DNA of 26,006 nt from Candidatus Mediterraneibacter stercorigallinarum (GTDB taxonomy: Bacteria; Bacillota; Clostridia; Lachnospirales; Lachnospiraceae). Each line of letters opens with the position of its first letter. The stretch's first letter is position 1. Below, one piece after another: positions 7,355-13,443 of this stretch. Below the pieces are notes generated by a model. The model did not search any database. It was not told the origin of the DNA and saw only the letters and a program-made list of their open reading frames with translations. The stretch spans positions 1 through 26,006 of the forward strand of contig DXCD01000178.1 in the NCBI GenBank assembly GCA_019116185.1. The letters are read 5' to 3'. The position numbers and the translations under genes are program-made.

Positions 7355-8024
7355 ATATCTCTTCATTCAGTTTAAAACCGATTCCCCAGACAGCTTCAAT
7401 ATAATCATTTCCGTCAACCGCTTTTAGTTTCTTTCGCAGGTTGCTGATGTGTACTTTCAGAGAGCTCTCCGTGCAGTCAGGCGTGTCTTCGCTGATCCGT
7501 TCCAGTATAAGGGTCTTGGTGATGACCTGGGAAGGATTCTGCATAAGCAGCTTTAAGATGGCATACTCGGTCTGTGTCAGCCTGACCGGAGTATCCGCCA
7601 CAGTGACGGAATGGGAGGCCGTGTCCAGACGGATTGTCCTGAAGCAGAGGACAGAGACAGAGGCAGGGGCGGATTCTGCCATACGCAGCTGTACCGTGAT
7701 CCTCGCCAGCAGTTCTGCCGTGTCAAAGGGCTTTGTGATATAGTCGCATGCTCCATTGAGAAGAAGCTCCACCTTGTCCGAGACTTCTGCTTTCGCGCTT
7801 ACCACGATCACCGGAATGCCTTTAATGAGCGGGAGGATCTCTTCTCCGCTTAACCCCGGGAGCATCAGATCCAGCAGGATCAGGTCCGGCCTGGCAGAGG
7901 AGAGAAACATCAGCGCTTCCGTTCCGGAATAAGCGCGCGCTGTGCAGTAACCTTCTTTTGCCAGTATCTCTTCGAGCATGTCTCCGATATATACATCATC
8001 ATCAACGATCAGGATCGTATGCAT
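7350..8024 (-). CDS. OmpR/PhoB-family response regulator
   Basis: This 224-aa protein has an N-terminal receiver domain with acidic residues at 8-10 (VDDD), the phospho-acceptor Asp52 (LLDLMLP), Ser77 and Lys98 (ITKPF). A C-terminal winged-helix DNA-binding domain covers about residues 130-224 and ends in the typical VWGIGFKL. The ATG at 8024 is chosen because GGAGG lies 8 bases upstream; the in-frame ATG at 8039 has no such site. A weak promoter, TTACTA-18-TATATT on the minus strand around 8061-8090, may serve it. Its partner is the kinase at the end of the same gene run. The repeats just downstream of its own gene are its likely target. Confidence 0.93.
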   Translation of the reverse strand: MHTILIVDDDVYIGDMLEEILAKEGYCTARAYSGTEALMFLSSARPDLILLDLMLPGLSGEEILPLIKGIPVIVVSAKAEVSDKVELLLNGACDYITKPFDTAELLARITVQLRMAESAPASVSVLCFRTIRLDTASHSVTVADTPVRLTQTEYAILKLLMQNPSQVITKTLILERISEDTPDCTESSLKVHISNLRKKLKAVDGNDYIEAVWGIGFKLNEEIS

Positions 8025-8202
8025 CTTGTCAGCCTCCATTTATATGTGAAATCTTCGGTCAATATAAGTGTGTCATACCTATTGTAGTAAGAAGCTGTGG
8101 GAAATTCAAGAAGGCAGATGAAGATAATTCGGTTAAAAGAACCGAAAAAACTCCATATTATAAATAAGTGGATAAAATGTGGAAATATATTTTGCGATAT
8201 GG

Positions 8203-8231
8203 TTGAAAAGCGGATAAAATCATGCTATCAT
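8203..8231 (+). promoter_or_regulatory. Sigma-A promoter of the HTH-Uma2 gene
   Basis: TTGAAA (8203-8208) and TATCAT (8226-8231) are 17 bp apart, about 50 bases before the start codon. The stretch GGATAAAAT occurs at 8170-8178 and again in the spacer (8212-8220). Confidence 0.7.
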
Positions 8232-8283
8232 CAACATGAAAAGGAAAGTGGAATGGAAAGAATATGGAAAGGGGGAGAAGGAC

Positions 8284-9081
8284 ATGACGATTAAGGAAAT
8301 GCAGGAACGGAAGAGAGAACTGGGCTATACCTATGCCCAGATCGCAGAGCTTTCCGGCGTGCCGGTCGGAACTGTACAGAAGGTGCTGGGAGGGATCACT
8401 CTTACGCCGAGATATGAGACTCTTATGGCGCTGGAGAAAGTGCTTGGCGTGGACGCGAATGACAGCGGTACGCTTATCTTACGGGAAGCGCGCAGCCCGT
8501 ATGGCGCTAAGCGGCAGGGAATGTATGACCTGAATGATTATTATGCGATCCCTGATGACACCAGAGTGGAGCTGATCGATGGGGTGATATATGACATGAC
8601 CGCGCCGACTTCGGTTCATCAGATCATCGAAGGATATATTTACAGTAAGCTGCTGCAGCATGTACTGGAGAAAGGCGGAAAATGCCTGCCCATGATTTCA
8701 CCCTTAGACGTTCAGCTGGATTGTGATAATAAAACAATGGTACAGCCTGACGTGGTCATCGTGTGTGACAGGGACAAGATTATTGACCGCTGTGTGTATG
8801 GCGCCCCGGATTTTATCATAGAGGTGCTTTCACAGTCTACAAAGAAAAAGGATTCTGTGATCAAGCTGAACAAGTATCTGAGTGCGGGGGTGCGGGAGTA
8901 CTGGATGATCGACCCCGTGAAAAAGACGGTTATTGTCTATGACTTTGCCCACGACGAGTATCCAATACTCTATGGATTCAATGCGAAAGTACCTGTGGGG
9001 ATATGGGACGGGGAGATGGAGATTGATTTTGCAGAAGTGTATGAGCATGTACGCTTTCTGTATGAGAGAGAAAAGCAGTGA
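8284..9081 (+). CDS. XRE-type HTH fused to a Uma2-family (DUF820) nuclease-fold domain
   Basis: This 265-aa protein combines two parts. Residues 1-60 form a lambda-repressor-like helix-turn-helix (YAQIAELSGVPVGTVQKVL). Residues 80-265 match the Uma2 family, a PD-(D/E)XK restriction-endonuclease fold: VELIDG near 96-101, QPD with Asp156, and IIEVLS with Glu180, followed by a conserved K..KYL..GV.EYW stretch. Uma2 proteins are abundant in cyanobacteria and some Clostridia, but their role is poorly known. The ATG at 8284 follows GGGGAGAAGGAC; an upstream in-frame start (8236) has no clear site. It has its own promoter and is divergent from the response regulator. Whether it cuts DNA or acts as a regulator is open. 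Confidence 0.85.
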   Translation: MTIKEMQERKRELGYTYAQIAELSGVPVGTVQKVLGGITLTPRYETLMALEKVLGVDANDSGTLILREARSPYGAKRQGMYDLNDYYAIPDDTRVELIDGVIYDMTAPTSVHQIIEGYIYSKLLQHVLEKGGKCLPMISPLDVQLDCDNKTMVQPDVVIVCDRDKIIDRCVYGAPDFIIEVLSQSTKKKDSVIKLNKYLSAGVREYWMIDPVKKTVIVYDFAHDEYPILYGFNAKVPVGIWDGEMEIDFAEVYEHVRFLYEREKQ

Positions 9082-9093
9082 ATAGAACAGGAC

Positions 9094-9155
9094 GGTGAAA
9101 TACTCCCGGGCAGTCTGCCGCGCATTAGGAGGGTGGACACAGAATTTTCACCTTT
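9094..9155 (+). terminator. Possible branched terminator after the Uma2 gene
   Basis: GGTGAAA (9094-9100) can pair with TTTCACC (9146-9152). Inside it CTCC/GGAG and the small hairpin GGCA-GTC-TGCC can form. The tail CTTTGT is a poor U-tract, so this is only a candidate. Confidence 0.3.
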
Positions 9156-9197
9156 GTAAATGAAACATAAACAATTCTAAAAAAAGTGATAAAGTCA

Positions 9198-9226
9198 CTG
9201 ACAAGCCTGATTCCTTCTGGTAAAAT
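9198..9226 (+). promoter_or_regulatory. Sigma-A promoter before the 50-aa ORF
   Basis: CTGACA (9198-9203) and TAAAAT (9221-9226) are 17 bp apart. The predicted start near 9233 lies about 44 bases before the ATG at 9277. Confidence 0.65.
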
Positions 9227-9276
9227 CCACACTGTAACCTGGAGAATAATCTTGGATTTATCAGGAGGAAAGAAGC

Positions 9277-9429
9277 ATGACATTAGAAATTTATTATAGA
9301 ATGATTAACAGTGGAGCAGGAAGGAAATTAAAGGAGATCTTAAACGGCCTGGTCCCGGGGCTGATCCCGGAGCCGGTTCCGGTGAGAGTGCCTGTAAGAC
9401 GTCCGGAGCAGAGGGAGAGACGCCGCTAG
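9277..9429 (+). CDS. Small basic protein, 50 aa, unknown function
   Basis: This short reading frame begins with MTLEIYYRMINSGAGRK and ends in an Arg-rich tail (QRERRR). A proline/valine repeat, PEPVPVRVPV, occupies the middle. A strong AGGAGG stands 9 bases before the ATG, and a promoter lies 50 bases further up, which is better support than chance reading frames usually have. It has no signal peptide or membrane helix. It is separated by 83 bases from the lipoprotein nuclease gene and may share its transcript. I do not recognise the family. Conservation in related genomes would settle whether it is real. Confidence 0.6.
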   Translation: MTLEIYYRMINSGAGRKLKEILNGLVPGLIPEPVPVRVPVRRPEQRERRR

Positions 9430-9512
9430 AGGTGCGGAAGGCTGCGGACAGTCAGAAGTATAAGAATTGAGGGGAAGAAAAGCGCATACAAAAATGCGAA
9501 GAGAGGAACAGG

Positions 9513-10511
9513 ATGTTTAAGAAGGAGTACAGAGTCCGGATCACAGCCGCGGCATTGTATCTTTCACTGACATTGACCGCGTGCGGCGCCTATGGCGGAG
9601 CGCAGGCGGACAGCGGTTGGGAGGATGCGGACTCTTCCGTGCAGGCGGTATCAGTTGATACGGTTGCAGAGGTGCCGGAATATGACGGAGCGCCCTATGT
9701 GGAGATCAATGATAATCAGCCTGAATTTACGGAGGAAGAATTGACCACAGAGCCGTACGAGGAGTACAGTGATCTGGACGCCCTCGGAAGATGCGGCGAG
9801 GCGGAGGCGTGCATCGGAGAGGAACTGATGCCGGATGAGGAACGCGGGGACATCAGTGATGTCAAGCCTACCGGATGGGAAAATAAAGAATATGATATCG
9901 TGGACGGCGGATACATATACAACCGCTGTCATCTGATCGGATTCCAGCTCACAGGCGAGAATGCCAATGAAGAGAATCTTATCACCGGCACAAGGTACAT
10001 GAATACGGAAGGCATGCTGCCTTTTGAAAATATGGTGGCAGAGTATGTGCAGGAGACAGAGAATCATGTAATGTACCGTGTGACGCCGGTGTTTGATGGA
10101 GATAATTTGGTAGCGTCCGGCGTGCAGATGGAAGCAGAGTCCGTGGAAGATGGCGGAGAAGGTATTTGCTTTAATATTTATGTATATAATGTGCAGCCTG
10201 AGATCGCAATCGATTATACGACAGGCGCAAACTGGGCAAGCGAAGAAGAGAATCAAGACAGTGCCGGAACGTCAGACAGCGAGGCATCAGGTACCGGAAG
10301 CACAGACAGTGACAGTGCCTCCGCTGACATCCGGGAAAATTCCTCTTCCAAAGAAAAGACTTATATACTGAACAATAATACGAAGAAGTTCCATGATCCG
10401 GAGTGCTCCAGCGTGGATAATATCAAAGAGAAGAATAAAAGAGAATTTACTGGTACAAGAGAGAAATTAATAGAAGATGGATATGAGCCATGCGGAAAAT
10501 GTAGGCCATAG
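9513..10511 (+). CDS. Lipoprotein with DNA/RNA non-specific endonuclease domain
   Basis: This 332-aa protein has a lipoprotein signal peptide with lipobox LTAC (Cys24), so it should be anchored to the outer face of the membrane. After an acidic linker, a beta-beta-alpha-metal nuclease domain (about 85-235) shows NRCHLIG with candidate catalytic His140, followed by ANEENLITGTRYMN with the metal-binding Asn. This is the layout of EndA/DNA-entry-type non-specific nucleases. A low-complexity Ser/Asp/Gly-rich linker (240-280) leads to a C-terminal motif with His294, Cys298, Cys327 and Cys330, resembling small metal-binding modules of Firmicutes surface nucleases. It may degrade extracellular DNA for nutrients or assist DNA uptake. 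AGGAACAGG precedes the ATG; a terminator follows. Confidence 0.85.
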   Translation: MFKKEYRVRITAAALYLSLTLTACGAYGGAQADSGWEDADSSVQAVSVDTVAEVPEYDGAPYVEINDNQPEFTEEELTTEPYEEYSDLDALGRCGEAEACIGEELMPDEERGDISDVKPTGWENKEYDIVDGGYIYNRCHLIGFQLTGENANEENLITGTRYMNTEGMLPFENMVAEYVQETENHVMYRVTPVFDGDNLVASGVQMEAESVEDGGEGICFNIYVYNVQPEIAIDYTTGANWASEEENQDSAGTSDSEASGTGSTDSDSASADIRENSSSKEKTYILNNNTKKFHDPECSSVDNIKEKNKREFTGTREKLIEDGYEPCGKCRP

Positions 10512-10516
10512 GGAAG

Positions 10517-10541
10517 AAAAGAGCGGAGAACGCTCTTTTTT
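10517..10541 (+). terminator. Terminator after the nuclease gene
   Basis: AAAAGAGCG (10517-10525) pairs with CGCTCTTTT (10531-10539) around the loop GAGAA, ending in a run of six T. Confidence 0.9.
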
Positions 10542-10569
10542 CCTGACAGCAGGAAGTGATTTTTATATT

Positions 10570-10638
10570 TTAAAGAAACTGTTAAAGAAAATACTTGACA
10601 AATTCCTCAACTCAAAGTATACTAAACAAGTGACTTGT
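10570..10638 (+). promoter_or_regulatory. Strong promoter of the tRNA-Trp unit, with upstream repeats and a palindrome at the start site
   Basis: TTGACA (10595-10600) and TATACT (10618-10623) are 17 bp apart, close to the sigma-A consensus. Upstream are two copies of TTAAAGAAA (10570-10578, 10582-10590) 12 bp apart within an AT-rich stretch that could act as an UP element. Just after the -10 box ACAAGT-G-ACTTGT (10626-10638), a perfect 6-bp inverted repeat, covers the predicted start near 10630, where a repressor could bind. Confidence 0.75.
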
Positions 10639-10656
10639 GAGAGTAAGTTACGGTAC

Positions 10657-10727
10657 AGGGGATTGGTCAAATGGTATGATAGGGGTCTCCAAAACCTTTG
10701 GTGGGAGTTCGATTCTCTCATCCCCTG
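10657..10727 (+). tRNA. tRNA-Trp, anticodon CCA
   Basis: This 71-base cloverleaf has acceptor arms AGGGGAT (10657-10663) and ATCCCCT (10720-10726) with discriminator G73. The D-stem is GTCA/TGAT with loop AATGGTA containing A14, G18 and G19. The anticodon stem is GGGGT/ACCTT with loop CTCCAAA and anticodon CCA at 10689-10691. The T-stem is GGGAG/CTCTC with loop TTCGATT. A1-U72, G5-C68 and G73 match bacterial tRNA-Trp identity. CCA is not encoded. The anticodon stem has two G-U pairs, and the D and T stems one each. It sits alone between its own promoter and terminator. In many Firmicutes the main tRNA-Trp gene lies near secE-nusG; those genes are absent here, so this may be an extra copy. Confidence 0.88.
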
Positions 10728-10732
10728 TTATG

Positions 10733-10784
10733 AAAGGGCTGGAAATGCTTGAAAAATAAGCGTTTCCAGCTCTTTTGTTTTATT
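10733..10784 (+). terminator. Terminator of the tRNA-Trp unit
   Basis: The 15-base arms at 10736-10750 and 10758-10772 pair with two wobble positions, extended by AAA/TTT, and are followed by TTTTGTTTTATT. The hairpin begins only about 6 bases after the tRNA discriminator base. Confidence 0.9.
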
Positions 10785-10814
10785 CGGAAAATCAAAGGGT
10801 ATCAAACAGCATTT

Positions 10815-11396
10815 TTATTTAGGAATATACCAGTATGAATTAAATTGATATAAATAGGTTCTGGAACCCTTTGGCATCTGGGTTAAAGCGTTAAAAACAT
10901 TATAATAGTCCCCGGCTCCCGCACTGACAGATATCATTCCGAGCACGAGCAGGAAGACAATTTGGGGATAGAGCATGCCTAGGATGTACGGGATTATGCC
11001 TAAAACGATGTTAGGAAGCAGGGACATAAAAATAAATCTGCATTTACTCATAGTTTCAGGACCGACCACAAAGAGCATGCCCTGGCGCCAGTTTGTATAT
11101 AAATACACATCTTCTTTGAAACAAATAGCATGGAGGAGTTCATGTGGAAATAGCATTAATAATGAAAACAAGCAGCCTGTCGTCCATTGGAACGAATCAT
11201 TGAAGAACAGTTTCCCTGACCGCATGATTGCAATGAACAGCAATATAATAAATATAGCAAGCGATAATATATTTGCAATAACTGCGAGCTCTTTTGTGGT
11301 TGACGCTTCTTTGAATTTTACTGCTCCGGGCATATGATCCCCGTGAGGAAGTGATTCCGGATCAAGATTATATTTTCCCATATAATGTATTCGCAT
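10815..11396 (-). CDS. DUF3267-type membrane protein with HExxH motif
   Basis: This 193-aa protein has four hydrophobic segments. Its HELLH sequence (residues 85-89, in FPHELLHAI) at the end of the second segment is the zinc-protease-like signature of the DUF3267 family. A GAGDYYNV stretch follows the last helix. The family is related in layout to intramembrane metalloproteases, but no substrate is known. The ATG has AAGGAG 7 bases upstream. It is divergent from the acetyltransferase gene and appears monocistronic. A second DUF3267-like protein is encoded at the right edge of the window. Confidence 0.75.
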   Translation of the reverse strand: MRIHYMGKYNLDPESLPHGDHMPGAVKFKEASTTKELAVIANILSLAIFIILLFIAIMRSGKLFFNDSFQWTTGCLFSLLMLFPHELLHAICFKEDVYLYTNWRQGMLFVVGPETMSKCRFIFMSLLPNIVLGIIPYILGMLYPQIVFLLVLGMISVSAGAGDYYNVFNALTQMPKGSRTYLYQFNSYWYIPK

Positions 11397-11600
11397 TATT
11401 ACTCTCCTTGATCTTGCGGCACTATATCGTAAAAGTATTGATAAAAGAATTGCTCTGTTGAGAGTATTTTACGGCATTAACAGGATTTTGACAACAGAAT
11501 TATCAGACTGCCATTCGATTTGGTAATAGTAAGATATAGAAATTAAATATTAGCTTTTCATAATTTAAAAGGCTATACTTCTCGGAGGAGGTTTTACATT
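11397..11600. other. Divergent intergenic region, 204 bp
   Basis: The region is AT-rich and must hold promoters for both neighbours, but none is convincing. TTGACA occurs at about 11486-11491 without a good -10 box 17 bp on. CGTAAAA (11429-11435) and TTTTACG (11467-11473) form inverted copies 31 bp apart that could be regulatory sites. Confidence 0.35.
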
Positions 11601-12164
11601 ATGGAGAGAGAAGAATTCTTAGAATATCTGCGCTGTGGAAATCCTGTCACAGGCGGATCGGACATGCATGTACTGATGCATGAACTTGCGGCGGAAGCTC
11701 TTGAGGAGACGGCAGAGCTCAACGGATCATACCATGAGCCTGAAGAGATGAGACGGTTGTTTTCAAAAATTATAGGAAAACCGGTTGATGATTCATTTTC
11801 GATGTTTCCGCCTTTTTATACGGAGTGCGGGAAGAATATCTATATCGGGAAGAATGTGTTTATCAACTGCGGATGCCATTTTCAGGACCATGGAGGCGTA
11901 TATATAGGTGATAATGTGCTGATCGGTTCATATGTAGTATTTGCTACGATCAATCACGGGCAGAGACCAGAGGAACGCGGCAGTAATTTTCCGGCGCCCA
12001 TACACATAGGGAATGGAGTGTGGATCGGGTCACATGCAACGATCCTTCCGGGAGTGACTGTGGGTGATAATGCGATCATTGCTGCGGGAGCCGTGGTAAA
12101 CAAAGATGTGCCTGCGGAGGCTGTTGCCGGTGGTGTTCCGGCAAAGGTTATAAAGTATATTTAA
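11601..12164 (+). CDS. Maltose/galactoside O-acetyltransferase family protein
   Basis: This 187-aa cytoplasmic enzyme belongs to the LacA/Maa/NodL group, which moves an acetyl group from acetyl-CoA to a sugar hydroxyl. Residues 1-60 form the N-terminal Mac domain. From about residue 75 the chain shows hexapeptide repeats of a left-handed beta-helix (YIGKNVFINCG, YIGDNVLIGS, IGNGVWIGS, VTVGDNAIIAAGAVV). The catalytic His is His119 in INHG. It ends with the typical GGVPAKVI. GGAGG precedes the ATG. Length is normal for the family. The exact sugar is unknown. It may join or precede the DegV gene, though a promoter lies between them. Confidence 0.93.
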   Translation: MEREEFLEYLRCGNPVTGGSDMHVLMHELAAEALEETAELNGSYHEPEEMRRLFSKIIGKPVDDSFSMFPPFYTECGKNIYIGKNVFINCGCHFQDHGGVYIGDNVLIGSYVVFATINHGQRPEERGSNFPAPIHIGNGVWIGSHATILPGVTVGDNAIIAAGAVVNKDVPAEAVAGGVPAKVIKYI

Positions 12165-12174
12165 TCCTCTGTTC

Positions 12175-12203
12175 TTGCTACTTTTTTTCTGTCCTGATAT
12201 AAT
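12175..12203 (+). promoter_or_regulatory. Extended -10 promoter of the degV-family gene
   Basis: TTGCTA (12175-12180) and TATAAT (12198-12203) are 17 bp apart, and TGA precedes TATAAT, giving the extended -10 pattern TGnTATAAT. The start would be near 12210. Confidence 0.7.
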
Positions 12204-12265
12204 GATACTCGATGCGGTATGTTCGGCATGATTAAGAATGAGTAATTTTAACAGGAGGGAAAATT

Positions 12266-13135
12266 ATGTCAGATTATGTGGTTACCACGGATTCTAATTC
12301 AGACGTTCTGCCTGAATTCATTAAAGAAAATAACCTTACGGTCATTCCTCAGTATTATGCGTTTGGCGACACGGTTTACGGGGACGAGCTGAATATGGAG
12401 CCTCATGAATTTTATGAGACTATGAGGAACGGCGAACTGCCGAAGTCTATGGCAAATAACCCGGCAGTGATCAGGGAAAGATTCGAAAAGATCCTAAAAG
12501 AAGGGAAAGACATCCTGCATATTGCTTTTTCCAGCGCGCTGAGCGGGAGCTGTAACAATGTCATGATGACGGCAAACGAGCTTATGGAAGACTATCCGGA
12601 CCGCCGGATCGTTGTATTTGACTCTCTGAACGCATCGCTTGGGGAGGGAGTATCTGTTTACCGCGCGGTGGAACTCTGGAAAGAAGGAAAGACCATGGAT
12701 GAGGTCTATGATGTGCTTATGGAGGAAAGGGAGCATGTAAATGTGTCATTTACGGTAAATGACCTGAATCACCTTCAGAGAGGCGGCAGGGTCTCAAAGA
12801 CTACGGCTGTTGTAGGAAGTCTTGTAAATATCAAGCCGATCCTTACAGTTACCTCTGCCGGGGAATTAAAGTCTGACGGTACAGTACGCGGCCGCAAGAA
12901 ATCACTCAAGACGCTGGTAAGCCGCATGGAGGCGTCACTTGATCTGGAACATTATGGAAAAGACAGACTGGTGTGCGTGCTTCACGGGGATTGTTATGAC
13001 GAAGCAAAAAGCGTGGCGGATATGGTGAAGGAGCTTGGTTTTACGAATGTGATCATCAATGATGTGAGCCCGAGTATCGGCACACATGCAGGTCCGGGTG
13101 TAGTAGGGCTTATATCCTACGGGAAGAAACGATAA
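12266..13135 (+). CDS. DegV family fatty-acid-binding protein
   Basis: This 289-aa protein matches the DegV/FakB family, which binds a fatty acid and presents it to the kinase FakA for phosphorylation and entry into phospholipids. The N-terminal VTTDSNSD loop, the IAFSSALSGSCNN segment with its fatty-acid-contacting serine, FTVNDLNHLQRGGRVS and the C-terminal SPSIGTHAGPGVVG are family hallmarks. AGGAGG lies 7 bases before the ATG. No fakA gene is in the window; DegV paralogues are usually scattered and numerous in Clostridia. A terminator follows about 70 bases downstream. Confidence 0.93.
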   Translation: MSDYVVTTDSNSDVLPEFIKENNLTVIPQYYAFGDTVYGDELNMEPHEFYETMRNGELPKSMANNPAVIRERFEKILKEGKDILHIAFSSALSGSCNNVMMTANELMEDYPDRRIVVFDSLNASLGEGVSVYRAVELWKEGKTMDEVYDVLMEEREHVNVSFTVNDLNHLQRGGRVSKTTAVVGSLVNIKPILTVTSAGELKSDGTVRGRKKSLKTLVSRMEASLDLEHYGKDRLVCVLHGDCYDEAKSVADMVKELGFTNVIINDVSPSIGTHAGPGVVGLISYGKKR

Positions 13136-13206
13136 AATCACGATAGATATTTAAAATTGTGATTAGAAACTAAATAATTTCTTTTAATATTTTTGCGCAT
13201 ATAAAC

Positions 13207-13245
13207 AGGGATGAGTCTGGAGTTCAGGTCTCATCCCTATTTTAT
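13207..13245 (+). terminator. Terminator after the degV-family gene
   Basis: AGGGATGAG (13207-13215) pairs perfectly with CTCATCCCT (13230-13238) around a 14-base loop and is followed by ATTTTAT. A weaker inverted repeat (ATCACGAT / ATTGTGAT) directly follows the stop codon. The rest of the 308-bp gap to 13444 holds only the promoter described next. Confidence 0.8.
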
Positions 13246-13368
13246 ATGGATCAATCTGGTTCTCGGGAGAAATAGTTTTGTATTTGTGATAAGGGAGGAT
13301 AAAGGCTGAAAAACTACGTATTTCCGTTAATTCTACTCTGCGTGGAGTTTGATTCGCTGATCCGTGTA

Positions 13369-13412
13369 TTGCAAAAACTATGGATTTTGGTAAGATGAGT
13401 TCAGACAGAACT
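13369..13412 (+). promoter_or_regulatory. Promoter and possible operator of the membrane-XRE gene
   Basis: TTGCAA (13369-13374) and TAAGAT (13391-13396) are 16 bp apart. AGTTC-N5-GAACT (13398-13412) lies just after the -10 box over the predicted start site. An inverted repeat there suits control by the helix-turn-helix protein encoded downstream, but this is inference. Confidence 0.55.
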
Positions 13413-13443
13413 GTATGGACCAGCGGAAAAAGGAGGCAGAAGT

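Noticed and set aside
13137..13166. Inverted repeat ATCACGAT / ATTGTGAT after the degV-family stop codon
   Set aside because: It could be a weak hairpin, but it lacks a U-tract, and a much better terminator lies at 13207-13245.
13342..13366. Stretch resembling a tRNA T-arm (GTGGAGTTTGATTCGCTG)
   Set aside because: It looks like the 3' half of the tRNA at 10657, but no matching acceptor, D-arm or anticodon arm can be built from the upstream bases.
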